A stretch of DNA of 32,470 nucleotides from Chitinophaga pinensis (GTDB lineage: Bacteria > Bacteroidota > Bacteroidia > Chitinophagales > Chitinophagaceae), in contig CAMBTV010000005.1 in the NCBI GenBank assembly GCA_945870835.1, positions 1 to 32,470 on the forward strand, given 5' to 3'. Shown here in pieces: positions 24,934 through 32,470 of the stretch. The notes under the pieces were generated by a model. The model was not told where the DNA came from, did no database searches, and worked only from the letters and a program-made list of their open reading frames with translations. The position numbers and the translations under genes are program-made. Every line of letters begins with the position of its first letter. Position 1 is the stretch's first letter.

Positions 24934-26184
24934 CTATACCAATTCAATGACAGTTATTTCTGGCAAAATGCCTACCCTGCCTGGATAGCCGAGAAAACCA
25001 AAGCCTCTGTTTACGTACAATTTTTGCTTTACATCTTCATACAAGCCCGCCCATTGCTTATAGACATATTGGGCCGGACTCCATCTAAAACCTGGTATTT
25101 CTATACCAAACTGCATACCATGCGTATGACCACTTAACATTAAATCAATATCGGAATACTTAACTTTTACTTCCGCTTCCCAATGACTTGGGTCATGACT
25201 CAGCAAAATTTTAAACGGATATTTTTCAGTGCCAGAATGAGCTAAATCCATTCTGCCGTACTTAGGAAAATTAGCTTTTGCACCCCAATTTTCAATACCC
25301 AACAACGCAATTTGGTCGCCATTCTTTTCCAATACTACATGTTCATTCATCAATAATCTCCATCCCAAATTAGCATGTACGCCTTTAAGATTTTCTAGAT
25401 TTTGTTCCTTACTAATACCATCGATTGGCCAACGTACATAATCTCCATAATCATGATTGCCTAAGGTAGAATATACACCCATTGGCGCTTTCAACTGATT
25501 GAAAACATCCAAATAATCATCCATTTCAGTTGCCTTATCATTGACGAGATCTCCCGTAAATAAAATGAGATCTGCATTTTCACCCATAATTTCTTTTACC
25601 CCATGTTGCACAGCTTTTTTGTCAGTAAAACTTCCACTATGAATATCACTGATATGCAAAATCTTCATCCCCCTAAATGCCTTCGGTAAATTATCAAAGG
25701 AAAGTTGCACTCTTTTGATATCATAATTATACTTATTACTAAAGCCATAAATAAGGCTCGTAAATAATGTTCCACCCAAGGCCAAACTTAACCAACTTAA
25801 AAAAACCGACCGCGTAATACCTGTTTCATTACCCTCCGCTGCTATTGAATTAAAATTAAAAAAATTTCCAACCGCCCATTGTATAGCTCTTCGAATATCA
25901 TCTACCAAAATAAAAATAATCGCAACGATTTTGGCAAGTAAAAATCCCATTATAAAAGCCAATAAATAAGTCCTCGCTTTTCGGGGCAATAATTCGGGAC
26001 CACCAAAAGTAAAAAGTAAAAATCCAACAACAGTGAATACAGTAATCCCCCAGTAAATACTATAAACAATCGCCTTGGTCTTGGGTGAACCGGAATGACT
26101 GACTGTTTTTACTGCTTGAAAAACATACAGATCTAAGAGAAATATAAATGTTAGAAAAATTAAAGCTCCAACTGGTGATCGCAT
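24934..26184 (-). CDS. Membrane-anchored metallophosphoesterase
   Basis: A 416-residue protein with about four N-terminal membrane segments (roughly 5-25, 38-62, 70-95, 127-147) followed by a calcineurin-like phosphoesterase domain. The five metal-binding blocks are all present: HISDIHSG (177-184), TGDLVND (210-216), LGNHDYG (~240), LLSHDPSHW (~330) and LSGHTHGMQ (~355). The domain is of the YkuE/LpxH-like kind that cuts phosphate esters, possibly on a lipid given the membrane anchor, but the substrate is unknown. It is a single gene, with the inverted-repeat region downstream and the parA promoter region upstream. Confidence 0.93.
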   Translation of the reverse strand: MRSPVGALIFLTFIFLLDLYVFQAVKTVSHSGSPKTKAIVYSIYWGITVFTVVGFLLFTFGGPELLPRKARTYLLAFIMGFLLAKIVAIIFILVDDIRRAIQWAVGNFFNFNSIAAEGNETGITRSVFLSWLSLALGGTLFTSLIYGFSNKYNYDIKRVQLSFDNLPKAFRGMKILHISDIHSGSFTDKKAVQHGVKEIMGENADLILFTGDLVNDKATEMDDYLDVFNQLKAPMGVYSTLGNHDYGDYVRWPIDGISKEQNLENLKGVHANLGWRLLMNEHVVLEKNGDQIALLGIENWGAKANFPKYGRMDLAHSGTEKYPFKILLSHDPSHWEAEVKVKYSDIDLMLSGHTHGMQFGIEIPGFRWSPAQYVYKQWAGLYEDVKQKLYVNRGFGFLGYPGRVGILPEITVIELV

Positions 26185-26557
26185 AAGAATATTATTTTTT
26201 GATTTTTATAGATTTAATTTAGGTAGTAGGAGAAAAATATATTGATGAGCAAAACTTTCATTGATTAAGAAGTGCAACTGATTGTTTAAGATTTACCCTA
26301 AAAAGCAAAGAAACATTTCATATATAATTTATATAAATATAATAGTCATTATTTCTTTTCGCTCAACAATTCAACACATTAACAAACCTGCACAAACAAT
26401 GTTGTCAAATTTAAGCTGAATAACCAATGTTTATATAAACTTTGTGAAAAAAGAGTGAAATTAACTGAGAAAATGAAGGGTTTTATGAGCTAATTGTAAC
26501 CAATAGAACCAGAGTTTTAAAAAGTTGTTACCTTTACTATTGTTGCATTTCAAACTG

Positions 26558-26565
26558 TACCTTTG
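26558..26565 (+). promoter_or_regulatory. -7 promoter element of the parA operon
   Basis: TACCTTTG is an exact TAnnTTTG match, 101 bases before the parA start. TTG triplets at 26540 and 26543 are possible but slightly close -33 elements. A near copy of the element (TTACCTTTAC) lies about 30 bases upstream. Confidence 0.5.
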
Positions 26566-26648
26566 TAAAGTTTGCGGGCCTTATGTATTCAACTTTGATG
26601 AGAAGCATAAAGCACTTGCGATAAAAAGCTTACTAACAATAATTAATT

Positions 26649-26661
26649 CTCCCATAGGGAG
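26649..26661 (+). promoter_or_regulatory. Small hairpin at the parA ribosome-binding position
   Basis: CTCCC-ATA-GGGAG is a perfect 5-bp inverted repeat ending five bases before the parA ATG. GGGAG could pair with the anti-Shine-Dalgarno sequence, which is rare in this phylum, and the hairpin would mask it. Confidence 0.4.
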
Positions 26662-26666
26662 TCAGT

Positions 26667-27467
26667 ATGGCAAAAATAATAGGCATTACAAACCAGAAGG
26701 GAGGGGTAGGAAAAACAACTACCGCAATAAATCTAGCAGCAAGTTTAGCTGTACTAGAATACAAAACCCTGTTGGTAGATGCTGACCCACAGGCAAACAG
26801 TACTACCGGCGTTGGATTTGACCTACACAATATTACTCAGAGTTTATATGACTGCATGATCAATGAAGTCAATGCAAAAGATGTTTTACTTAGAACCCAG
26901 GTGCCCAATTTAGACTTGATACCTTCTCATATTGATTTGGTAGGTGCTGAAATTGAAATGATAGATTACCCCAATCGAGAGGGCTTATTAAAAAAAATAT
27001 TGGAGCCTATCAGAGATGACTACGACTTCATAATTATAGACTGCTCGCCATCCCTAGGTCTCATTACTGTCAATGCACTAGTAGCGGCTGATAGTGTAGC
27101 AGTTCCTGTTCAAACAGAATTTTTTGCATTGGAAGGTTTGGGTAAATTATTAAATACGATTAAGATTGTTCAAAATAGGCTAAACCCCGAACTTCAAATT
27201 GAAGGTATTTTAATGACGATGTACGACGGCCGTTTACGCTTATGCAATCAGGTTGTTTCAGAAGTAAGAAGGCATTTTGACGACATGGTTTTCAGTAGCA
27301 TTATTCATAGAAATACCCGATTGAGTGAGGCTCCTAGTTTTGGAAAACCTGTAATTTTGTACGATGCAGAAAGCAAAGGCTCTATTAACTACCTCAACCT
27401 TGCCAAAGAAATATTACAAAAAAATAATCTGACTAAAATTCAGCAACAAGATCGGGTGATACAATAA
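26667..27467 (+). CDS. parA: Chromosome-partitioning ATPase ParA (Soj)
   Basis: A 266-residue ATPase of the ParA/MinD superfamily that drives ParB-parS complexes apart on the nucleoid. The deviant Walker A box KGGVGKTT is at residues 11-18, DADPQANST near 40 is Walker A', and DFIIIDCSPSLG near 115-125 is Walker B. Length and lack of an N-terminal HTH fit the chromosomal type rather than plasmid ParA. It is followed by parB after 110 bases, then by a DUF5683 gene. Identity is secure; the coupling of parAB with DUF5683 and dapB is a Bacteroidota arrangement. Confidence 0.96.
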   Translation: MAKIIGITNQKGGVGKTTTAINLAASLAVLEYKTLLVDADPQANSTTGVGFDLHNITQSLYDCMINEVNAKDVLLRTQVPNLDLIPSHIDLVGAEIEMIDYPNREGLLKKILEPIRDDYDFIIIDCSPSLGLITVNALVAADSVAVPVQTEFFALEGLGKLLNTIKIVQNRLNPELQIEGILMTMYDGRLRLCNQVVSEVRRHFDDMVFSSIIHRNTRLSEAPSFGKPVILYDAESKGSINYLNLAKEILQKNNLTKIQQQDRVIQ

Positions 27468-27577
27468 CCATTAGTAAAATCTGTTTTTACTTCCCGTTCA
27501 ATTTAGTAAAAGCAATTAAATTAACGCAGCTATTGTCCTGAGGCCGCGAATTAAAAAATATTAATCAGTATTCAATT

Positions 27578-28492
27578 ATGACTCCTCCCAATAAAAAAGA
27601 AGCATTAGGAAAAGGTATCCGCAGTTTATTGCAAAATATGGATATGGATTTCAAAAATAATAAAGGCGGTTTAAAAACTGATATTATTGAGAAAACTACC
27701 GCTACCAACAGGATTGCGCTAGACCAAATTGAAATCAATCCCAAACAACCAAGGAAAGATTTTGATGAAACCGCATTAAGTGAGTTAGCCGCTTCACTCA
27801 AATTACATGATATTATTCAACCGCTTACTGTGAGCAGAATGCCTACAGGAAAATATCGGTTAATTGCAGGAGAAAGACGTTTCAGAGCAGCAAAAATTGC
27901 TGGACTAAAGGATGTACCCGTTTATGTTCGCCAGGTAAATGATTCAGAGTTGTTGGAGTTGGCATTACTTGAGAATTTACAAAGAGAAAATTTAAACTCT
28001 ATTGAAATCGCGCTGAGCTATAAAAGGCTAATGGACGAATTGGATTATACGCAGGAACAAGTGGCAGAAAGAATGGGTAAAGAACGCAGTACAATCACCA
28101 ATTATATTCGTTTACTAAAACTACCTCCAGATATTCAGGTGGCAGTTCGTACCGGCGTTATCTCGATGGGACATGCTAGGGCACTCATTAGTGTAGATGT
28201 GGTAGATAAACAACTTTTTATATTTTCAGAAATAAAAACCAAAGAACTATCTGTAAGGCAAACGGAAGAGTTGGTAAGAAAAATGTACACTGGAACTGGG
28301 AATATAAAAAACACAGCCAAGGCCGCATTGCCTCCATCATTCAAAAAAATTGAAGACAACTTATCTTCTCAATTCAGTACAAAAGTAAAACTAGTTCACA
28401 ACAAAAAAGGTTTTGGCTCTGTTACATTTGAGTACTACTCTTTAGAAGAATTAAACGGACTATTGGATAAATTGAATATTAAAGTAAGTTAA
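27578..28492 (+). CDS. parB: Chromosome-partitioning protein ParB (Spo0J)
   Basis: A 304-residue ParB with the N-terminal CTP-binding/nuclease-like domain (~45-135: DQIEINPKQPRKDFDE, RLIAGERRFRAAKIAG), the ALLENLQRENLNSIE stretch, and a helix-turn-helix (~150-200: YTQEQVAERMGKERSTITNYIRLL) for parS. The C-terminal dimerisation region is present (FEYYSLEELNGLLDKL). It loads on parS and spreads to organise the origin region. Its stop overlaps the start of the DUF5683 gene by one base (TAATG). No parS palindrome was found in the window, so the site is probably elsewhere near the origin. Confidence 0.96.
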   Translation: MTPPNKKEALGKGIRSLLQNMDMDFKNNKGGLKTDIIEKTTATNRIALDQIEINPKQPRKDFDETALSELAASLKLHDIIQPLTVSRMPTGKYRLIAGERRFRAAKIAGLKDVPVYVRQVNDSELLELALLENLQRENLNSIEIALSYKRLMDELDYTQEQVAERMGKERSTITNYIRLLKLPPDIQVAVRTGVISMGHARALISVDVVDKQLFIFSEIKTKELSVRQTEELVRKMYTGTGNIKNTAKAALPPSFKKIEDNLSSQFSTKVKLVHNKKGFGSVTFEYYSLEELNGLLDKLNIKVS

Positions 28493-29106
28493 TGTCGAAA
28501 GTAGTTTCCATATTTATTTTCATAAGTTTATATTTTTTTAGCGTAGAAACAACTGCTCAGTCGACCAATAGCATTACTACGTCTGATAAAATAAATAGCA
28601 CAGATTCAAGTAATAAAAAAAAGATTAAAAAATTTAATACGCGCACCGCTACTCTTCGGTCAGCGATGATTCCCGGATGGGGGCAGATCTACAACAAAAA
28701 ATATTGGAAACTTCCATTGGTTTATGGTGGACTAGGTATTACAGCAAGTGTGTTTCAATATAATGTAAAAAACTACAATTTATTGCGGCAAGCATTCTCC
28801 TATAGAACAGATACTATTAGCGCCAATGACGCATTGATAGATCCTCGGTTTAAAAACCTTTCAACAAATGCAATTCAAAGTTATCGCACCTCATTTCGCC
28901 AAAATGTAGATTATACTGTTTTATTTTTTATTGCCTTTTGGGGGCTCAACGTAATAGACGCTACAGTGGATGCAAATCTCAAGGCATTTGATGTGAATGA
29001 CAATCTAAGTCTTCAAATTAAACAAGGTTATAGTCCAATGGCTAATACCACGGGCCTTAGTTTGGTGCTGGACATACATTCTAAAAAAATGTACGCTAGT
29101 AAATAA
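28492..29106 (+). CDS. DUF5683 membrane-associated protein
   Basis: A 204-residue protein with an N-terminal signal or anchor (4-22, ending near TTAQS) and a conserved core, RSAMIPGWGQIYNKKYWKLP (about 54-73), followed by one membrane segment (VYGGLGITASVFQY) and a second near 140-155 (LFFIAFWGLNVIDATVD). The GWGQxYNxxYWK pattern is the DUF5683 hallmark. Function unknown. Its start overlaps the parB stop by one base, so it is translated with parB, and this order is kept in many Bacteroidota. Envelope location with partition genes is unexplained. Confidence 0.9.
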   Translation: MSKVVSIFIFISLYFFSVETTAQSTNSITTSDKINSTDSSNKKKIKKFNTRTATLRSAMIPGWGQIYNKKYWKLPLVYGGLGITASVFQYNVKNYNLLRQAFSYRTDTISANDALIDPRFKNLSTNAIQSYRTSFRQNVDYTVLFFIAFWGLNVIDATVDANLKAFDVNDNLSLQIKQGYSPMANTTGLSLVLDIHSKKMYASK

Positions 29107-29107
29107 T

Positions 29108-29115
29108 TATATTTG
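29108..29115 (+). promoter_or_regulatory. -7 promoter element of dapB
   Basis: TATATTTG is an exact TAnnTTTG match just after the DUF5683 stop codon, 24 bases before the dapB ATG. It overlaps the TTG that opens the longer ORF, which argues against that start. No strong -33 element is seen. Confidence 0.5.
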
Positions 29116-29139
29116 CTTTTATACAATCAATTAATCATC

Positions 29140-29898
29140 ATGGATTCAACGAATACCACTTCCGCTTTTACTAAAAATCCTCTTCGCATTGCGCTTATTG
29201 GATATGGAAAAATGGGTAAAGCCATCGAAGAAATAGCTGTAAATAGAGGACATAGCATTGGACTGAAAATAGATATTAATAGTTTGAATGATTTTACAAA
29301 AGAAAACTTACAGCAATGTGATGTTGCCATAGAATTTACCAGCCCACACACTGCGGTACAAAATATTCTTACCTGCATAGAGGCTGGCATTCCAATCGTA
29401 TGTGGTAGCACTGGATGGCTTGCCCGCTGGGAAGAAGTGAAACAAGCATGCGAAGCTTTCAAAGGTTCTTTGGTTTATGCTAGTAATTATAGTGTAGGCG
29501 TTAACGTTTTTTTTGAAGTCAATCAGTTATTGGCTCGACTCATGAACCCTCATACAGAATATGAAGTGAACATGTTAGAGATTCACCACACAGAAAAAAA
29601 GGATGCCCCTAGTGGAACAGCAATCACCTTGGCAGAACAGATTTTGGAAAACCTAGGAAGAAAAAAAGAGTGGGTAAATCAACACAATGCTACTCCTGAA
29701 GAGTTGTCCATTATCAGCGAAAGAATAGATCCAGCTCCTGGTACTCACAAGATAAAATATAGTTCTAACATAGATGATATTGAAATCATTCATACAGCCC
29801 ATAACCGACAAGGCTTTGCTACCGGTGCAGTATTGGCAGCCGAATTCATAAAAACAAAGAAAGGCGTTTTTAGTATGAAAGACGTGCTGGGATTTTAG
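29140..29898 (+). CDS. dapB: 4-hydroxy-tetrahydrodipicolinate reductase
   Basis: Reduces the DapA product to tetrahydrodipicolinate with NAD(P)H in lysine/diaminopimelate synthesis; DapD, also in this window, uses its product. I use the ATG at 29140 (252 residues, MDSTNTTSAF) in place of the TTG at 29113 of the ORF track, because TTG lies inside a -7 promoter box. Motifs: nucleotide loop GYGKMGKAIEE, EFTSPHTAV, CGSTGW, and the active-site block EIHHTEKKDAPSGTA with the catalytic His pair and Lys. Another 11-14 polar residues may still be extra at the N-terminus. It follows the DUF5683 gene by 33 bases and probably has its own promoter. Confidence 0.94.
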   Translation: MDSTNTTSAFTKNPLRIALIGYGKMGKAIEEIAVNRGHSIGLKIDINSLNDFTKENLQQCDVAIEFTSPHTAVQNILTCIEAGIPIVCGSTGWLARWEEVKQACEAFKGSLVYASNYSVGVNVFFEVNQLLARLMNPHTEYEVNMLEIHHTEKKDAPSGTAITLAEQILENLGRKKEWVNQHNATPEELSIISERIDPAPGTHKIKYSSNIDDIEIIHTAHNRQGFATGAVLAAEFIKTKKGVFSMKDVLGF

Positions 29899-29929
29899 AT
29901 AGTCATCGCTTCAAAAATTTCTTCGTGCC

Positions 29930-31117
29930 ATGCAACACAATAATTTTTATAAAATAATTTTATTCTTTTTATTGCTTGTTACAAGTGTTACTATTCAAGC
30001 ACAGCAAAAATCAGTACCCGTATTTGTTTCAGGCTCGGATGGGCATGCTACTTTTCGTATTCCTGCAATTATAATTTTATCCAATAACGAACTGCTGGCT
30101 TTTTGTGAAGGCAGAGTAAATAGTGACAATGACTTTGGTGATATCAATATTGTAATGAAGCGAAGTGTTGACAAAGGAAAAACATGGAACAACTTAGAAA
30201 CTATTGTAGATGTAGATTTATTACAAGCAGGAAATCCTGCTCCTGTGGTTGACCTTCAGGATCCGGCCTATCCCAACGGTAGAATTTTTTTATTTTACAA
30301 TACTGGTAATAACCATGAAGGCGAAGTAAGAAAAGGAAATGGAATAAGAGAAGTATGGTTTAAAACTTCCACCGACAATGGCAAAACTTGGTCGGCACCA
30401 ACTAACATCAGTACTTCCGTTCACCGTCCCAAACAACCCAAGATAAATGGTGCTTATAATTTTACAGAAGACTGGAGAAGCTATGCAAATACCCCTGGAC
30501 ATGCGCTTCAGTTTTTAGAAGGAAAATATAAGGGAAGGATTTATATCCCTGCAAACCATTCAGCAAAATCTCCTCAGAAAAATTCTGAAGATTACGATGC
30601 ACATGCATTTTATTCTGACGACCATGGATTAACATTTCATTTAAGTGAATCCTTAAAAATTCCCGGTAGCAATGAATCTACTGCTGCTGAAATATCCAAC
30701 AACCGGATACTATTGAATGCTAGAAATCAAAAAGGGGATATCAAACAAAGAATCACCGCTATCAGCAGTGATGGAGGCGTTCATTGGGATACTACTTATT
30801 TTGACAAACAACTACCCGATCCTATTTGTGAAGGAAGTGTAGTAACTATTGGAAATAGAAATGGTAAAGCTATACTAGCTTTTAGCAATGATGCGGATAC
30901 CAGCTATAGAAATAATTTAACGCTGCGCATTAGTTATGACGAAGGAAAGAGTTGGAAAAAAAGTTTTTTAATAGATGCCAATCCAAATAAAGCCGATAAT
31001 AAAAATGACTATACAGCTTATTCAGATTTAGTGAAAATGGATAAGCGAAGGGTTGGAATACTTTATGAGAAAAATAATTATTCCTCCATTGTTTTTGTTA
31101 TCAAGCGATGGAAATAA
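29930..31117 (+). CDS. Secreted exo-alpha-sialidase (GH33-like, BNR repeats)
   Basis: Releases terminal sialic acids from glycoconjugates. The 395-residue protein has a signal peptide (hydrophobic 9-22, cleavage near IQAQ). The mature part has the FRIP motif (Arg43, first of the arginine triad), EGRVNSDNDFGD with the catalytic-region acids, and five Asp boxes of the SxDxGxTW type: SVDKGKTW, STDNGKTW, SDDHGLTF, SSDGGVHW and SYDEGKSW. A glutamate in NESTAAEIS and a tyrosine in LYEKNNY fit the nucleophile pair. No other sialic-acid genes (Nan pathway) are in view. It follows dapB by 31 bases, interrupting the core gene block. Confidence 0.93.
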   Translation: MQHNNFYKIILFFLLLVTSVTIQAQQKSVPVFVSGSDGHATFRIPAIIILSNNELLAFCEGRVNSDNDFGDINIVMKRSVDKGKTWNNLETIVDVDLLQAGNPAPVVDLQDPAYPNGRIFLFYNTGNNHEGEVRKGNGIREVWFKTSTDNGKTWSAPTNISTSVHRPKQPKINGAYNFTEDWRSYANTPGHALQFLEGKYKGRIYIPANHSAKSPQKNSEDYDAHAFYSDDHGLTFHLSESLKIPGSNESTAAEISNNRILLNARNQKGDIKQRITAISSDGGVHWDTTYFDKQLPDPICEGSVVTIGNRNGKAILAFSNDADTSYRNNLTLRISYDEGKSWKKSFLIDANPNKADNKNDYTAYSDLVKMDKRRVGILYEKNNYSSIVFVIKRWK

Positions 31118-31129
31118 AAATTATCAACT

Positions 31130-32470
31130 TTAAAACATTCTAGGTATCCCCAATTGTGTTTTTCCTGATGAATGGTATTTTACATTTTCATTGGCAGATG
31201 GATTTTCCTTCAATAATTTCCAAGAATCAAGATTACTGTCAGTAGGCAAAAGAAAAACCTCCTCAGTAGCTTTGGTTTTAAAGCTTACTACTGTTCCATT
31301 AAGCAGTTGATTTTTTTTTGATAAATTAGAAATTAGTGTTGCGTTGGCCCAAGGTAGTTCCAACTTACACTCATTACCGTTGATACTTTTTATGGCAACC
31401 CATGCTATTTTTCCCGACTTAATTTCAGATGAGATAATAAATCCAGCTTGCGCATGTAATGTAAATCTACCATCCTTGCTAAGATCAAAAGCAGGAAACA
31501 ATCGAATAATACCCTCCTGACTCTGAAGTAATGATTCATTCATGGCAGTTGCCATTACACTCATTGCTTCCATCGACATATGGCGGAAAGGCCATGCTGG
31601 AAGCGGAACTTTTTCTCCAGTCGTAGATCCAATAATACTTACAGGATTAGTTTTGAAATAAGAGGTTCCTTGAGCATCTTCTTTAACTTCTGAACTAATA
31701 TGTCCCCAACCATTTACAAAAAGCTGCCACTTCGCAGGAAATTGTTTGAGGTTAATAGCTAACTCCTTCGCTAGACCTAAACGTGCCATTACGATGGGTA
31801 CTTGCTCCCATCCCATATTTTCATTTCCATACAAACGAAGTGTTGACGTCATCACTTTAAATAAAGATTCATTTTTTTGTTTTAACCCAACCAATCCAGA
31901 TGGAAAAACAGGTACCCAAGGCACTGCTGGAAAAATACCTTCGTAAATTTTAAATTCAGCAGACTTTTTATTTTTTTCATCCTCAGTCAAAAGATATGAA
32001 TACTGAGGGTCATCTGTTTGATACCAAGTGGTAAGCCAATTTTTCTCTTTAATCCCCCACCCTGCAGCTACAATCTGATTTCCTGGAGCTGAATAACCTT
32101 TAAATATTCCTGTATTGATAATGAATCCTTTTTCATCCTTACTTATCAATGATGGAGAGACATTTACTAAAGGAAGTGGGGCTAAATGATCTATGATATC
32201 CTTATAAATATTTTTTTCAGGACCCTCCATTCCGGCTGATTTAAGTGCTTCCAGTGCAACAGTAAATAGAGTTCTCGCATACACCAATTCAGTAAGTCCA
32301 TCGCGAAGTTTGATATGTCCTTCATAACCTGTGCCTTCTTTTGCATGATACAATCCATCATTTTCCTTTACTAACAAAGATTGAAAAAACTTAGCTGCTT
32401 CTAGAATAAAAGGAATGGCTTTTTCTTTTAAAAAAATTTTATCATTCGTAAATTGATACTGTCTCCAAAA
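31130..32470 (-). CDS. Glycoside hydrolase, GH95-like (alpha/alpha)6 barrel, 3' part
   Basis: Incomplete: the frame stays open to the right edge of the window, giving at least 446 residues; the TTG start at 32377 of the ORF track is only the track's choice. The extra upstream residues read WRQYQFTNDKIFLKEKA and continue into a helical barrel. Other markers are GHIKLRDGLTELVYARTLF, WPFRHMSMEAMSVMATAMNE and SQEGIIRLFPAF, which resemble the C-terminal barrel of GH95-type enzymes (alpha-L-fucosidase or galactosidase). The final ~100 residues form a beta-sandwich tail. Family assignment is moderate; the N-terminal part is needed. It converges on the sialidase gene with a gap of 12 bases and no hairpin between them. 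Confidence 0.7.
   Translation of the reverse strand, partial: FWRQYQFTNDKIFLKEKAIPFILEAAKFFQSLLVKENDGLYHAKEGTGYEGHIKLRDGLTELVYARTLFTVALEALKSAGMEGPEKNIYKDIIDHLAPLPLVNVSPSLISKDEKGFIINTGIFKGYSAPGNQIVAAGWGIKEKNWLTTWYQTDDPQYSYLLTEDEKNKKSAEFKIYEGIFPAVPWVPVFPSGLVGLKQKNESLFKVMTSTLRLYGNENMGWEQVPIVMARLGLAKELAINLKQFPAKWQLFVNGWGHISSEVKEDAQGTSYFKTNPVSIIGSTTGEKVPLPAWPFRHMSMEAMSVMATAMNESLLQSQEGIIRLFPAFDLSKDGRFTLHAQAGFIISSEIKSGKIAWVAIKSINGNECKLELPWANATLISNLSKKNQLLNGTVVSFKTKATEEVFLLPTDSNLDSWKLLKENPSANENVKYHSSGKTQLGIPRMF

Larger units (their letters stand above)
26185..26666. other. Divergent intergenic region before parA
   Basis: A 482-base AT-rich stretch between the divergent phosphoesterase and parA genes. 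It contains the parA -7 element, a possible minus-strand -7 element (CAAATTTA at 26406-26413, reading TAAATTTG, about 220 bases before the phosphoesterase start), and a small hairpin just before parA. I see no DnaA-box cluster and no parS-like palindrome in it. The 86-aa plus-strand ORF overlapping parA is not supported. Confidence 0.6.

Noticed and set aside
26525-26785. 86-aa plus-strand ORF before parA
   Set aside because: Overlaps the parA promoter and start in another frame and has no family features.

Overview
The window looks like chromosomal DNA of a Bacteroidota bacterium, most likely of the Chitinophagaceae or a close relative. Evidence: AT-rich DNA, almost no Shine-Dalgarno sequences, several exact matches to the Bacteroidota -7 promoter element TAnnTTTG, DUF5683, PorT-like outer-membrane barrels, and the parA-parB-DUF5683-dapB gene order. 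The family-level placement is inference.

Layout. (1) 1-1650: sucC (succinyl-CoA synthetase beta) with a strong terminator, then a 126-bp heptamer tandem repeat. (2) 1648-16412, minus strand: ten genes in one direction, read from high to low coordinates: a beta-propeller/cytochrome c protein, a 20-bp hairpin, then a DUF4432 epimerase-like protein, a ManA-like cupin, a second giant cytochrome (degenerate SGNH + propeller + HEAT + CxxCH), a secreted ThuA-like protein, a D-tagatose-3-epimerase-like TIM barrel, an MFS transporter, a second TIM-barrel isomerase, a Gfo/Idh/MocA oxidoreductase and a secreted DUF1080 (3-keto-disaccharide hydrolase type) protein. (3) 16803-17828: DUF3500 protein. (4) 18002-24504: housekeeping and envelope genes: dapD, a GT4 glycosyltransferase, a Sua5/YrdC protein, two outer-membrane barrel proteins, and a DEAD-box RNA helicase with a DbpA-type RNA-binding domain. 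(5) 24561-24930: a gene-free stretch holding a large nested inverted repeat. (6) 24934-29898: membrane metallophosphoesterase, parA, parB, DUF5683 protein, dapB. (7) 29930-32470: a secreted GH33-type sialidase and the 3' part of a GH95-like glycoside hydrolase running off the right edge.

How the genes fit together. The minus-strand cluster is the most interesting part. Its gene families are those of pathways that break glycosides by first oxidising the sugar to a 3-keto sugar (ThuA/ThuB trehalose utilisation, DUF1080 keto-glycoside cleavage, Gfo/Idh/MocA redox enzymes). I infer a two-compartment pathway: cytochrome-linked propeller proteins, ThuA-like and DUF1080 proteins act outside the inner membrane, the MFS carrier imports the keto sugar, and the epimerase/isomerase/oxidoreductase set processes it inside. 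It has no SusC/SusD pair, no ordinary glycoside hydrolase and no regulator within the cluster. The substrate cannot be read from the sequence. The remaining genes are mostly ordinary core genes; the sialidase and GH95-like enzyme suggest further glycan use beyond the right edge.
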